Part shown: positions 17,746 to 27,300 of the stretch, in pieces
Layout of the letters: each line of letters opens with the position of its first letter
Position numbering within the stretch: position 1 is the first letter of the stretch
From: Rhodobacter sp.
GTDB lineage: Bacteria > Pseudomonadota > Alphaproteobacteria > Rhodobacterales > Rhodobacteraceae
Length of the DNA stretch: 64,000 bases
NCBI GenBank assembly: GCA_027484145.1
Contig: JAIXUH010000027.1
Span: 1 to 64,000, forward strand
Direction: 5' to 3'
Notes under the pieces: model-generated
What the model was told of the DNA's origin: nothing
The model's input: the letters and a program-made list of their open reading frames with translations, nothing else
The model's database searches: none
Made by a program: the position numbers and the translations under genes

Positions 17746-17857
17746 CATTCAATCTCCAAGCTAAGCCACGGAACTATACGAAATAATCAAGTGGCATCTG
17801 GAAGTTGAGCCTGTGTCAATCTAAGGTAGATATAACCGCTGGAAGGCGTGACGCAAA

Positions 17858-18469
17858 ATGTCAGAGCGAAAGTCGGTATTGGTGTTGTTGAAAGACCTCG
17901 ATCAGCTTGCCCCCATGGGCTATACAGTCGGGCTTCACATCCGGTTTGCGACTCCGCTTGTCTACAAAAGCTCTTATCCCTCGGACTGGGTGGAGCACTA
18001 TAATTCCCATTCCTATTACCTGCGTGATCCGCTTGTGTTTTGGGGCGTTGGCGTGGAAGGCACGACCCGGTGGAGTGCCATCCCCTTGCCCGACCCGTTT
18101 GGAGTCATGAAGAAGGCCGCCGCCCATGGCCTGAATTTTGGTGCCGTTTCATCATACGGGCCCATCACGTCGCGATCCATTGTGGGTGTCGCGCGCGGTG
18201 ACCGCGAGTTTGAGGATGCCGAACTCGACAGGCTCAAGGAAATCACGATCCAGCTTCATATTGAGGCAAAGCCACCCTCGGACCTGACCAAGGCACAGAT
18301 CGAGGCGTTGGAATGCGTTGCAAATGGGGATCGGCACGTGGCGGCAGCGGCGAAGCTTGGTATTTCGGAAAGCGCCTTCAAGGCGCGTCTGCAGTCGGCG
18401 CGCTTGCGGCTTGAGGCCCGCACGACATCCGAAGCCATTCGGAAAGCGCGCGAGTATCGGCTGCTCTGA
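17858..18469 (+). CDS. luxR: LuxR-family autoinducer-binding regulator
   Basis: A 203-residue quorum-sensing regulator. The N-terminal domain keeps the ligand-pocket residues of the LuxR/TraR family: W44 and Y48 (WVEHY), D57-P58 and W72. The C-terminal part (about 140-203) is a LuxR helix-turn-helix beginning DLTKAQIEALECVANGD. It is somewhat shorter than typical (about 235). A GGAAGG SD is 11 nt upstream. A weak TTGAGC-N18-GATATA promoter is at 17805-17834. The adjacent luxI gene is its likely partner. Confidence 0.88.
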   Translation: MSERKSVLVLLKDLDQLAPMGYTVGLHIRFATPLVYKSSYPSDWVEHYNSHSYYLRDPLVFWGVGVEGTTRWSAIPLPDPFGVMKKAAAHGLNFGAVSSYGPITSRSIVGVARGDREFEDAELDRLKEITIQLHIEAKPPSDLTKAQIEALECVANGDRHVAAAAKLGISESAFKARLQSARLRLEARTTSEAIRKAREYRLL

Positions 18470-18521
18470 GCGTCAGGTGCCGGCCCCTTCAAGGTTTATC
18501 ACCCCAGAAGGAGCCACCACC

Positions 18522-19106
18522 ATGGAAGTTACCACGCTGTCTTTCGACAATCTGCATGCCCACGGACCGCTGTTTGCCAATCTGTTCCGGGCGCGGCACA
18601 AGACCTTCATCCAGAATGCCCGCTGGGACCTGCCCGAAGCCGACGGGATGGAGTTTGACCAGTATGATACCCCTGCCAGCCGCTGGGTGGCCGTGCATTC
18701 GGGGGGCACGGTGCTGGCGGGCGTGCGCCTGACGCCGACGATGCACCGCTGTGGCATTTATTCCTACATGATCCGTGATGCGCAACGCGGCCTGCTGGAT
18801 TCGATCCCGACCAACCTCTTGAATTTTGAGGCCCCGGTTGATTCCAACATCTGGGAATCCAGCCGCGTGTTCGTGTCAGATGACGTGCCCGCCACCGACA
18901 GGCTGCGCGTGCAGATGCAGTTGATACACGAAATGGTTGTTTCCGCCCGCGCCCTTGGCGCCGTCAGCGTGCTGGGTATCATCCCGGAACACTCACCCCG
19001 TCTGGCGCGGCGTGTGGGCCTTGATTGCATTGCCGCCGGGCCCGTGCTGGACATCGGCGGCAGCAAATCAGTCTGCGTGAGCATTTCGATGCAGACACGC
19101 CACTAG
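18522..19106 (+). CDS. luxI: Acyl-homoserine-lactone synthase
   Basis: A 194-residue LuxI-family enzyme that makes an acyl-homoserine lactone from SAM and an acyl-carrier. The ATG at 18522 follows AGAAGGAG; a longer upstream frame overlaps luxR. Conserved residues are present: R25 and F29 (RHKTF), W35, D46 and D49 (EFDQYD), R69, and E112 with R115 (WESSRVFV). It is 52 nt after luxR in the same direction, so the two are probably co-transcribed. The acyl chain cannot be told from sequence. Confidence 0.92.
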   Translation: MEVTTLSFDNLHAHGPLFANLFRARHKTFIQNARWDLPEADGMEFDQYDTPASRWVAVHSGGTVLAGVRLTPTMHRCGIYSYMIRDAQRGLLDSIPTNLLNFEAPVDSNIWESSRVFVSDDVPATDRLRVQMQLIHEMVVSARALGAVSVLGIIPEHSPRLARRVGLDCIAAGPVLDIGGSKSVCVSISMQTRH

Positions 19107-19153
19107 GTCCTGTTCCGGTTTGGCCCTGTCGTCAGGGGTGGTGGCAGGGCTGT

Positions 19154-20812
19154 CTAATCTGCGGTCGCGTCATAGGTGATGCGGCCGCCACAGACCGTCA
19201 GCGCGATCGGTGTTGCGCCAAAAGCCGTGGGTTCGGTCTGTTCCAGATCGGCGCTGATCATCACGAGGTCGGCCGCAAGGCCGGGGACCAGCCGTCCCGT
19301 CAGTTGGTCGCGATGCGCCGCCCATGCTCCGCCTGCGGTATAGGCGCGCAGGCTGTCCATCAGCCCCACGCGTTCATCGCGGCAGCCGTCATAGGGTGTG
19401 CGCGTGAGGGCGGCCTGAAGGTTGCGCATGACCGAAACATCCGTCACCGGCCAATCCGAGGCAAAGGCCAGCGGGGCACCGGCATCCACCAGCGTTTTCC
19501 ACAGATAGGCGTTTGCCCAACGGTCTCGGGCGATCTTGTCCATCGAAGGATACAGCGGAAAGTCCATCGCCCCCGGCGGATGCGACGGTTGCAGGCTGGC
19601 CGTGATGCCAAGCGAACCAAGGCGCGGCACATCTGCGGGGTCAATCATCTCGATATGTTCGATCCGGTGACGGCTGTCGCGGCGACCATTGGCAATCTGC
19701 GCGGCCTCATACCCGTTGATCGTGGTGCGCACGGCAGCATCGCCGATGGCATGCACCGCGATTTGCAGGCCCCTGCGGTCAATCTCGGTGGCGATCTGCT
19801 TGAACACGTCGGGCGCAAACAGAGGTTCTGACCGATGCCCCGGAATCTCGGGGTAGTCGTGCAGCATGAAGGCGGTGCGGCTGTCCAGCACGCCATCCAT
19901 GAACATCTTCACAAAGCCGCTTTGCAGCCAGTCATCGTTGAATTCGGCCGTCATCGCATCGGCGCGGGACAGTTCGGACAGGTCCATATGCGGCTTGAAG
20001 TGGAAGGGCACCTTGACGCGGGCCAGAAGGTTGCCCTCGGCCTGCATCTCGCGCAGCAGGGCCAGCGTGAAGTGGTTGCCATCCATGTTGACCATGCTGG
20101 TGATGCCGTGGGCGGCGCAGTGCTTCAAACCCATCAGCACCTTGGCCTTATCGATGGCGCGTTCGGCATCAGACGGCCATTCGGGTTCGCCACCTGTGGC
20201 AATGCCCAGATTCAGCCGCGCCTCGCCGCCGAGAGCGATGACCGGGGCAAAAGCCTCGAACTCGCGCAACTCGCCCGTGGCGGTGCCGTCGGGGCCCATA
20301 ACCACTTCGTGCCCGTGCGGGGTATTCAGGCCGTGCAGGATGCCCGCTGCCTTGAGCGCCGCCGTATTGGCCCAGACCGTGTGATGGTCATAGGCCGTCA
20401 TCGCAATGGGGCGGTCGGGCAGGATCGCGTCCAGATCATGCCGGGTGACCGGGTGATCCAGCATTGCGTAATCCGCCCCTTGGGCCATCAACAGCGTCCG
20501 GTCGGGGTTGCGCTGCCCATAGGTGCGAAAGGCGTCGCGCAGCGCTTCGAGTCCATGCAGGCCGGTGACGTGCAGGTGGGACAGTTCCGCCCCACCCAGC
20601 ACAAGGTGCAGGTGGCTTTCGACAAACCCCGGCAGCACCGTGCGACCGCGCCCGTCGATCACACGTGTGTCGGGGCCGGCCATACCCTCAACTTCGGCCC
20701 GCCCGCCGACTGCCATAATCACGCCGCCGCCCAAGGCAACGGCTTCGGCACGCGGGCGCGCGGTGTCCATGGTCAGGACGCGGGCATTGGTCACGATCAG
20801 TTCGGGGTGCAT
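19154..20812 (-). CDS. Amidohydrolase family 3 (YtcJ-like)
   Basis: A metal-dependent amidohydrolase of about 552 residues, like YtcJ and NfdA. VLPGFVESHLHLVLGG near the N-terminus gives the HxH metal pair, AVHAIGDAA and RIEHIEMID give later His ligands, and FASDWPV the catalytic Asp. I chose the ATG at 20812 (MHPEL) with a weak GAAAG upstream; an ATG at 20827 and further ones are open. It is the last gene of the transporter operon and probably hydrolyses an imported amide, but the substrate is unknown. Confidence 0.8.
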   Translation of the reverse strand: MHPELIVTNARVLTMDTARPRAEAVALGGGVIMAVGGRAEVEGMAGPDTRVIDGRGRTVLPGFVESHLHLVLGGAELSHLHVTGLHGLEALRDAFRTYGQRNPDRTLLMAQGADYAMLDHPVTRHDLDAILPDRPIAMTAYDHHTVWANTAALKAAGILHGLNTPHGHEVVMGPDGTATGELREFEAFAPVIALGGEARLNLGIATGGEPEWPSDAERAIDKAKVLMGLKHCAAHGITSMVNMDGNHFTLALLREMQAEGNLLARVKVPFHFKPHMDLSELSRADAMTAEFNDDWLQSGFVKMFMDGVLDSRTAFMLHDYPEIPGHRSEPLFAPDVFKQIATEIDRRGLQIAVHAIGDAAVRTTINGYEAAQIANGRRDSRHRIEHIEMIDPADVPRLGSLGITASLQPSHPPGAMDFPLYPSMDKIARDRWANAYLWKTLVDAGAPLAFASDWPVTDVSVMRNLQAALTRTPYDGCRDERVGLMDSLRAYTAGGAWAAHRDQLTGRLVPGLAADLVMISADLEQTEPTAFGATPIALTVCGGRITYDATAD

Positions 20813-20875
20813 GATGGGCTTTCGCATGGCCGGAATGGAAAAGGGGCGGCCCTGCACGGACCGCCCCCAAGGGTC

Positions 20876-21901
20876 TTACTTCTGCAGTTCGGTCCAGATG
20901 GCCGTCATGTATTCCTGCGCCTTGGGCGAGCAGGTGGGCAGGAACTTGCCCGATGCCTTGAAGGCTTCTGGCGTGACCACTTCTGGCGCGGTCTTCATGT
21001 CTTCGGGCATGAAGGCATCAGACCCGGCGATCCCGTTGGCATAGCGCGCAAAGGACGAGATCATGGCCGCATTTTCCGGAACCATGATAAAGTCGATGAA
21101 CTTGTAAGCCTCTTCAACGTTCTGCGCATCGGCCAACAGGGCGACCGAGTCCATGAAGATTGGGTAGCCTTCCTTGGGGTAGCCATACTGGACAGTCGGG
21201 TTGGCCAGACGCGCGCGCATGGTGGACCCGTTCCAGTTGACCGATGCCGCCCAATCGTTGTTCGACAGTTTTTCAGTGGCGCCATAGTCCATCGAAATCC
21301 AGTCCGGTTTGGCTGCCATCAGCGCATCGCGGGCCTTCTTCAGCACTTCGGTGTCTTCGGTGCAGGGTTCGCCGCCGACATACATGATGGCAAGGTTCAC
21401 CACATCGTTCATTTCCGGCACGACGTTGATCTTGCCCTTCAACTCTTCGGGCACCTGCAGGAACACGGCCGAGGTGTTGATGTCACCCGAATAGACGGCG
21501 GTGTTGACCGCAATCCCGGTGGACCCCCACTGCCACGGAACCGTATGGGTGCGACCCGGATCCCACGGCACATCTTTCCACTCGGGCGCGATGTTGGCGT
21601 GGTTCGGCAGCTTGGCCAGATCCAGCGGCACGATCAGGCCCTTGTCGCGGAAGATCGGCACATAGTTGGCAGACGGCACCACAAGGTCAAAGCCGTGGCC
21701 GCCAGCTTCGATCTTGGCCAAAGCCGCATCGTTGCTGTCATAGTCGGTGACGGTCACCTTGATGCCCGTCTCGGCCTCGAACTTGGTCAGCAGTTCGGGG
21801 CTGGTATAGTTGCCCCAGTTGAACAGGTTCAGCGTGCCTTCGGCTTGCGCCAGTCCGGTGGTTGCCAAAAGCACGGCAAGGGCGGTCAGTGTTCGTTTCA
21901 T
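20876..21901 (-). CDS. potD: Polyamine-type ABC transporter, periplasmic binding protein
   Basis: A 341-residue solute-binding protein with a signal peptide (MKRTLTALAVLLATTGLAQA). GTLNLFNWGNYTSPELLTKFE and DLVVPSANYVPIF match PotD/PotF proteins for spermidine or putrescine. It is the fourth gene of the operon after the ATPase and two permeases. The exact ligand cannot be decided. Confidence 0.88.
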   Translation of the reverse strand: MKRTLTALAVLLATTGLAQAEGTLNLFNWGNYTSPELLTKFEAETGIKVTVTDYDSNDAALAKIEAGGHGFDLVVPSANYVPIFRDKGLIVPLDLAKLPNHANIAPEWKDVPWDPGRTHTVPWQWGSTGIAVNTAVYSGDINTSAVFLQVPEELKGKINVVPEMNDVVNLAIMYVGGEPCTEDTEVLKKARDALMAAKPDWISMDYGATEKLSNNDWAASVNWNGSTMRARLANPTVQYGYPKEGYPIFMDSVALLADAQNVEEAYKFIDFIMVPENAAMISSFARYANGIAGSDAFMPEDMKTAPEVVTPEAFKASGKFLPTCSPKAQEYMTAIWTELQK

Positions 21902-21921
21902 TGGTGTCTCCCGGTTGGTTG

Positions 21922-22728
21922 TTATTGGTTGCGTTTGCGCGTCAGCAGGAAAAAGCAGGTCAGCAGCACGACCGTCAGCACCAGCAGCGCGGTGGAAATG
22001 GCGTTCACCTCGGGCGTGATGGCGCGGCGCATCTGGCCGAGCATATAGGTGGGCAAGGTATCCTGCCCGCCGGATTTGACGAATTCGGTGATGACGACAT
22101 CATCAAGGCTGATGACAAAGGCCAGCATCGCCCCTGCCGCGATGCCGGGGGCCAGAATGGGCAGGGTGACATAGCGGAATGTCTGCCATGGGCTGGCGTA
22201 AAGGTCGGCGGCGGCGGTTTCGAGCGATAGGTCCATCCCTTCCAGCCGCGCCCGGATGGGCAGATAGGCAAAGGGGATGCAGAACGCCGCGTGGGCAAGG
22301 ATCAGGTAGCCAAGGCCCTGATATCCGGTGAACACCTTGATCTGTGCAAAAAAGATCAAAAGCGCAACGGCGGTCACAATCTCAGGCACCATCAGCGGCT
22401 GGTTGATCATCACATAGATGAAGGTCTGCCCCTTGAAGGCCTTGCGCCGCGTGGTGCCAAGGGCGGCCATCGTGGCCGCTGTGGTGGCAATCAGCGAGGC
22501 AAAGGTGGCAATGTAAAGCGACCGCAAGGTGGCCGTCTTGACGGCGTCATTCTCCCACGCGCTGAGGTACCATTTCAGCGAAAAGCCATCCCAGACCGCG
22601 ATCGAATTGCCTGCGTTGAACGAATAGACGACCAGCGTGAAGATCGGCAGATACAGCGCAAGGAACACGCCAAGGGCCACAGGCCGGAACGCCGGCAGTT
22701 TGCTGACGGAAAAGCCACGCTCAGCCAT
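21922..22728 (-). CDS. potC: Polyamine-type ABC transporter permease (PotC/PotI)
   Basis: A 268-residue inner-membrane permease with about six helices. The cytoplasmic EAA-type loop is LETAAADLYASPWQTFRYVTLPIL, read as two adjoining motifs, and SLDDVVITEF is typical of PotC/PotI. The start overlaps the end of the preceding permease gene by 8 nt, so translation is coupled. Confidence 0.9.
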   Translation of the reverse strand: MAERGFSVSKLPAFRPVALGVFLALYLPIFTLVVYSFNAGNSIAVWDGFSLKWYLSAWENDAVKTATLRSLYIATFASLIATTAATMAALGTTRRKAFKGQTFIYVMINQPLMVPEIVTAVALLIFFAQIKVFTGYQGLGYLILAHAAFCIPFAYLPIRARLEGMDLSLETAAADLYASPWQTFRYVTLPILAPGIAAGAMLAFVISLDDVVITEFVKSGGQDTLPTYMLGQMRRAITPEVNAISTALLVLTVVLLTCFFLLTRKRNQ

Positions 22729-23632
22729 TGGTGTTGCTTCCCCGGTTGGCGGCGCGCACGTAGAAAAGCAGCGCCACCATGACCACCACCAGAAGGGTCA
22801 TCGACAGCGCCGCGCCAAGGGGCCAGTTGCGGCCCTGTCCGAACTGCAGTTCGATGAAGTTGCCGATCATCATGTTCTTGCCGCCCCCCAGAACGCGGGG
22901 CGTGACGTAAGCCCCCAGCGACGGCACGAACACAAGGATCGACCCGGCCACGATGCCCGGCTTGACAATGGGCAGGATCACATGGCGCAACACCTGCATT
23001 CGGCTGGCATAAAGGTCATACGCCGCCTCCAGCAACCGCATGTCGAACCTTTCGATCGCGGCATAGAGCGGCAACACCATTAGCGGAAGGTAGACGTAGG
23101 CCATGCCGATCAGCACGGCGCGGTCCGTATACATGATCTGCAAGGGCGCATCGATCAGGCCAAGGCTGATCAGCACTGTGTTCAAAAGCCCCTCGCTGCG
23201 CAGTACTTCGTTGATGGCAAAGGTGCGGATCAACAGGTTGGTCCAGAACGGGATGGTGATCAGGAACAGCCACATGCCCCGTTCTGCGGCGGGCCGGGTG
23301 GCGATGAACCACGCCGTCGGAAAGCCAAGCGCAAAGGTGATGGCCGTTGTCATCAGCGACAGCTTGACCGACCGCCAGAAGATCGTCAGATGCGCATCGG
23401 CCAGCCCCAAAGTGCCGTCAAAGATGTCACGGGTGAACAGGATGCCAACCCAGCCATCCCAGCTGAAGGCCCATTCGACATTGCCATACTGGCCCTTTTC
23501 CAGAAAGGAATAGACCAGCACGATCAACAGCGGCCCTGCGGCGGCAAGGGTCAGCAGGATCAGCGCCGGGGTGGACAAGAGCCAGCCATTGCGGGTGGCG
23601 GTGCGGGTCATCGCGTCTTCGGCCCGGCTCAT
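22721..23632 (-). CDS. potB: Polyamine-type ABC transporter permease (PotB/PotH)
   Basis: A 303-residue permease with an N-terminal helix (STPALILLTLAAAGPLLIVL) and the EAA-type loop LLEAAYDLYASRMQVLRHV. FPTAWFIATRP and IPFWTNLLIRTFA are typical of PotB/PotH. It follows the ATPase gene by 4 nt and overlaps the next permease gene. Confidence 0.9.
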   Translation of the reverse strand: MSRAEDAMTRTATRNGWLLSTPALILLTLAAAGPLLIVLVYSFLEKGQYGNVEWAFSWDGWVGILFTRDIFDGTLGLADAHLTIFWRSVKLSLMTTAITFALGFPTAWFIATRPAAERGMWLFLITIPFWTNLLIRTFAINEVLRSEGLLNTVLISLGLIDAPLQIMYTDRAVLIGMAYVYLPLMVLPLYAAIERFDMRLLEAAYDLYASRMQVLRHVILPIVKPGIVAGSILVFVPSLGAYVTPRVLGGGKNMMIGNFIELQFGQGRNWPLGAALSMTLLVVVMVALLFYVRAANRGSNTNG

Positions 23633-23636
23633 GGCG

Positions 23637-24692
23637 CTACTCCCGGATCAGCCGCGCGGCGTGGGGCGCAAAGACCAGACCCACCCTTTGCCCGATGCCA
23701 ACCCCGGTTTCCCCCATGGCGGGCGACGGGATGCGGGCGGTGACGCGCTCTCCATCGGACAGTCGCAGGTGGCAATGCGTATCGGTCCCGAAATAGACCT
23801 GTGCATCGACCGTGGCGGGAATGGCCCCCACTGCATCAACCGGGGTGACGGTGATTTGCTCCGGGCGGATCGTCAGCACCGGCCCTTCGCCCGCAGCGGC
23901 CACCACGGCACCGCAGCCAAGGCGGGCACCGCCTTGCGTCGGTGTCACGGGCAGGAAATTCGTCTCGCCGATAAAGCTGGCCACAAAACGGTTCACCGGC
24001 GCGGTGTAAATCTCGCGCGGGGTGGCCACCTGTTGCAGTTTGCCCGCACTCATCACGCCGATGCGGTCACTCATGGTCAGGGCTTCCTCCTGATCATGCG
24101 TCACGAACACAAAGGTGATGCCGGTTTCCTTTTGCAGGCGCTTCAATTCAACCTGCATTTCCTTGCGCAGTTTCAGATCAAGCGCCGACAATGGCTCGTC
24201 CAGCAGCAGCACCTTTGGCTGCGGGGCAAGGGCACGCGCAAGGGCGACGCGCTGTTGCTGCCCGCCGGAAAGCTGCGCCGTCTTGCGGGTGGCAAAGGTT
24301 TCCATCTTTACCAAGGCCAGCATCCGCGCGACGGTGTCATCCACCTCGGGCTTCTTGCGGCCCTGCATCTTCAGCGCAAAGCCCACATTCTCGGCCACGG
24401 TCAGGTGCGGGAACAAAGCATAGGATTGAAACACCGTATTCACCGGCCTGCGGTTGGGCGGAAGCTCGGTTACATCGGCCCCGTCCAGCAGAATGCGCCC
24501 TGACGTGGGGGCTTCGAACCCGGCAATCAGGCGCAACAGCGTTGTCTTGCCACACCCGGACGGACCCAACAGCGTAAAGAACTCGCCGCTTTGGATTTCG
24601 AGCGAGACATCATCCAAAGCCCGGACCGAGGCTTTGCCCTGCCCAAAGCTCTTGACCGTGTGTTCCGCAGCGACCGCAATCTTCTGGGTCAA
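23637..24692 (-). CDS. potA: Polyamine-type ABC transporter ATPase
   Basis: A 351-residue ATPase. Walker [10 protein letters not shown], signature [16 protein letters not shown], Walker [13 protein letters not shown] and the switch His (FVTHDQEEA) are all intact, and the C-terminal TOBE domain is present. I chose a TTG start at 24692 because it follows AAGGGGGG by 9 nt; a further TTG at 24744-24746 has a poorer SD. First transporter gene after the amidase. Confidence 0.9.
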   Translation of the reverse strand: MTQKIAVAAEHTVKSFGQGKASVRALDDVSLEIQSGEFFTLLGPSGCGKTTLLRLIAGFEAPTSGRILLDGADVTELPPNRRPVNTVFQSYALFPHLTVAENVGFALKMQGRKKPEVDDTVARMLALVKMETFATRKTAQLSGGQQQRVALARALAPQPKVLLLDEPLSALDLKLRKEMQVELKRLQKETGITFVFVTHDQEEALTMSDRIGVMSAGKLQQVATPREIYTAPVNRFVASFIGETNFLPVTPTQGGARLGCGAVVAAAGEGPVLTIRPEQITVTPVDAVGAIPATVDAQVYFGTDTHCHLRLSDGERVTARIPSPAMGETGVGIGQRVGLVFAPHAARLIRE

Positions 24693-24761
24693 GGTGAATC
24701 GCCCCCCTTTTTGATCATATTGACCGTCGGCTGCGATGGCTTGCAATCAAAACCTGACCCT

Positions 24762-26207
24762 TCAGGCAATTTGGGCACGGCGCGCAACCCACGGCTGCGC
24801 CTGCTCAATCTCTGCACATAGCGCGATCAACTCTTCATCACGGCCAAAACGAGCGGCCAGATGCACCCCGATGGGTAGCCCCAATGCCGACATGCCAAGC
24901 GGCAGGGACGCCGCAGGCTGGCCACTGGCATTGAACACCGCGCAGAACGGGGAATAGGCGAAAATCCCGTTCGGACCCATGCGGTAGCTGACATAATCCT
25001 CGGTCTGGTGGTTGAAGCGCCCGATTTTGGCCGGGGGTTCTGCCATGGTGGCGGTCAGCAGGATATCGGGGCCATTGCCTTCGTCCGGGTCAAAGAAGGC
25101 GGCCATTTCGCGGCCAAAGGCATGGATTTCGCCAACCGCCTGCAGATAGCGGGTGGGATGCAGGGTTTCGGCATGGGCACAGGCCCCGCGGCCCACCCCT
25201 TCGACCAGATCCGCCGACAGGGGCCGTCCCTTCAATGCGGTGTGGATCGAAAGCGCCGTTCCAACGGCCACGATATCGGTCCACGCCCGCATCATGCCCG
25301 CCACATCCGCCTTGGGGCGCATCGGCTCGACATGGTGCCCCAGATCGGCCAGCAGAGCAGCGGTTGCCAGAACGGCGGCGCGCACCTCGGCGTCAATCGC
25401 ACCGCCCGTCAGGGTCGTGTCGCACAGGGCCACGCGCAAGCGGCGGGGCGGGCGGCTGATGGCGGCGGCGTGACCTTGGGCCAGGGGCGGTGCCCAGTAG
25501 GGCGCGCCCAGATCGGCGCCTTCGCAGGCATCCAGCATCACCGCTGTGTCGCGCACCGAATGCGTCAGAAAGCCGTCAATCGCCATGCCAGCCCAGCCTT
25601 CGCCCGCATAGGGGCCATCGGGCAGCCGCGCGCGTGTCGGCTTGAACCCGAACAACCCGCAGTTCGAGGCAGGGATGCGCACCGACCCGCCGCCATCCGA
25701 CCCGTGGGCAAAGGGCACGATCCCCGCCGCAACCGCCGCCCCCGACCCGCCCGATGAACCGCCGGGGGTGTGGTCAAGGTTCCACGGGTTGCGCGTGGGG
25801 CCGCCATAGACAGCGGCCTCAGTCGCGGCACCGACCCCGCCTTCGGGGCTGGTGGTCCGGGCAAAGGGCACGACGCCCGTGGCAACGATCCGGTCATAGA
25901 TGGCCGAGTTCCGCCGATACCGCGTGTTGGCAAACAGGCGCGAGCCATTGTGCGTCGGAAATTCCACCGCCTCGCAGCCCAGATCCTTCAGCAAAAACGG
26001 CAACCCGCGAAACGGCCCGCGCGGCAGGCCTTCGGCGATCATCCGGCGAGCGACGCCTTCCTGCGGCAAAACCACGGCGTTCAGGGCGGGGTTCAGCCGA
26101 TCCACCGCCGCCAGGGCATGGTCCAGCAGTTCCGTCGCCGAAACCTCTCTCGCTGCCACGCGGGCCGCCAAATCAGTAGCATCGACGCAATCATAGTGTT
26201 TCAGCAT
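24762..26207 (-). CDS. Amidase signature family enzyme
   Basis: A 481-residue amidase. The Ser-cis-Ser-Lys triad is visible: K74 (LLKDLG), the Gly/Ser-rich [17 protein letters not shown] (cis-Ser about 152) and S175 in [13 protein letters not shown]. It could release ammonia or an amine from an amide substrate; family members include indole-acetamide and allophanate hydrolases. Its place ahead of the polyamine-type importer suggests a related substrate. Confidence 0.85.
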   Translation of the reverse strand: MLKHYDCVDATDLAARVAAREVSATELLDHALAAVDRLNPALNAVVLPQEGVARRMIAEGLPRGPFRGLPFLLKDLGCEAVEFPTHNGSRLFANTRYRRNSAIYDRIVATGVVPFARTTSPEGGVGAATEAAVYGGPTRNPWNLDHTPGGSSGGSGAAVAAGIVPFAHGSDGGGSVRIPASNCGLFGFKPTRARLPDGPYAGEGWAGMAIDGFLTHSVRDTAVMLDACEGADLGAPYWAPPLAQGHAAAISRPPRRLRVALCDTTLTGGAIDAEVRAAVLATAALLADLGHHVEPMRPKADVAGMMRAWTDIVAVGTALSIHTALKGRPLSADLVEGVGRGACAHAETLHPTRYLQAVGEIHAFGREMAAFFDPDEGNGPDILLTATMAEPPAKIGRFNHQTEDYVSYRMGPNGIFAYSPFCAVFNASGQPAASLPLGMSALGLPIGVHLAARFGRDEELIALCAEIEQAQPWVARRAQIA

Positions 26208-26337
26208 CTGTCATTCCCCAACGAACCGCGTTCAGGCTAGCCGCGCCAGCAAGCCGGGCGCAAGCCCGCGTCAGGTCTTGGCTGATATGCCCAAACAGCG
26301 ACATGAAGGTCTGTTCCCCTGCCGTGCCGCACGCCGA

Positions 26338-27300
26338 TCAGCAGCAGGGCCGTTTCATCGTGGCCATCAGGCTGGCCTGATCCGCTGTCAGCGGGGCCAG
26401 AAGACGGCGCAAAAGGCCGGGCCGTACAGGCGCAGGTTCCGGTCGCTGTGGTTGTGCCTGCATCACTGGATCAGCGGATCCGGGCAGGGCAGAGCGGCCC
26501 CCGCTGCGGCGGCGCAGCGTGATTTCGGCAAGGATCGACAGCGCGATCTCTTCGGGTGTGATGGCCTGAATATCAAGGCCGGCTGGGGCCTTGACCGCCT
26601 GAAGCGCCGCCTCACTGACACCCGCCGCACGCAGACGTTCGGCCAAAGCCGCGAACTTGCGGCGTGACCCGACAAAGGCCACATAATCGGCGCCCGATGA
26701 CAGGGCCGCGCGCAGACCCGGCTCGTCGCCCTTGCCTTGGGTCGCGACCACGATAAACCGTTGCGGCGCGCATTCGGCATCCAGACCGAACCCGTCCTGC
26801 ACCTGTTCCACCGGGGCCTCGGTCAGCCCCGGTGCGGCCATGGTGCGGTGCAGATCGAACCGCCCCGCCAGATCGGCAAGGGCCTGTGCAACCGGGCCTG
26901 CGCCAAAGATCACAAGGCGGGGTTGAGGCAAAACGGGCTCTACGAAAATGTCCATCGACCCCTTTGAAGGGCAACCGTTGCGGGCAAAGCGGATGCCATC
27001 GCGTTCATCGCCGGGTGCCACGCCTTCGGCTTCCAGCAGTTCTTCGGGGCGCAACGAGATGAACTGTGGCGTGCCAGCCGCCATGGCTGCCATGGCGGCC
27101 TTGCCAACAGCGGTGCGGGCACAGCCGCCGCCGATCCAACCCTCGGCAATCGTGCCATCGGCAAGGATCAGCGCCTTTGCCCCCGGCTTGGCCGAGGTGG
27201 CATCGACCGTACGCACCACGGTTGCCACGGCAAAGGGTTGGCCCGCCGCCCGCAGGCGACGCAGTTCATGGTCGAAACGGTCGGCGCGCGCGTGGGTCAT
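26338..27300 (-). CDS. coxF: XdhC/CoxF-family molybdenum cofactor maturation protein
   Basis: A 320-residue protein of the XdhC/CoxI family, which inserts or sulfurates the molybdenum cofactor of hydroxylases. The N-terminal part has AVATVVRTVDATSAKPGAKA and GWIGGGCARTAV; the C-terminal Rossmann part has RLVIFGAGPVAQALADL. It ends in an Arg-Pro-Cys-Cys tail. Its start overlaps the coxE stop (ATGA), the order of the Oligotropha cox cluster. Confidence 0.85.
   Translation of the reverse strand: MTHARADRFDHELRRLRAAGQPFAVATVVRTVDATSAKPGAKALILADGTIAEGWIGGGCARTAVGKAAMAAMAAGTPQFISLRPEELLEAEGVAPGDERDGIRFARNGCPSKGSMDIFVEPVLPQPRLVIFGAGPVAQALADLAGRFDLHRTMAAPGLTEAPVEQVQDGFGLDAECAPQRFIVVATQGKGDEPGLRAALSSGADYVAFVGSRRKFAALAERLRAAGVSEAALQAVKAPAGLDIQAITPEEIALSILAEITLRRRSGGRSALPGSADPVMQAQPQRPEPAPVRPGLLRRLLAPLTADQASLMATMKRPCC

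Noticed and set aside
19835-22048. 737-codon open frame on the plus strand
   Set aside because: Antisense to the amidohydrolase, potD and potC genes, which have clear family motifs.
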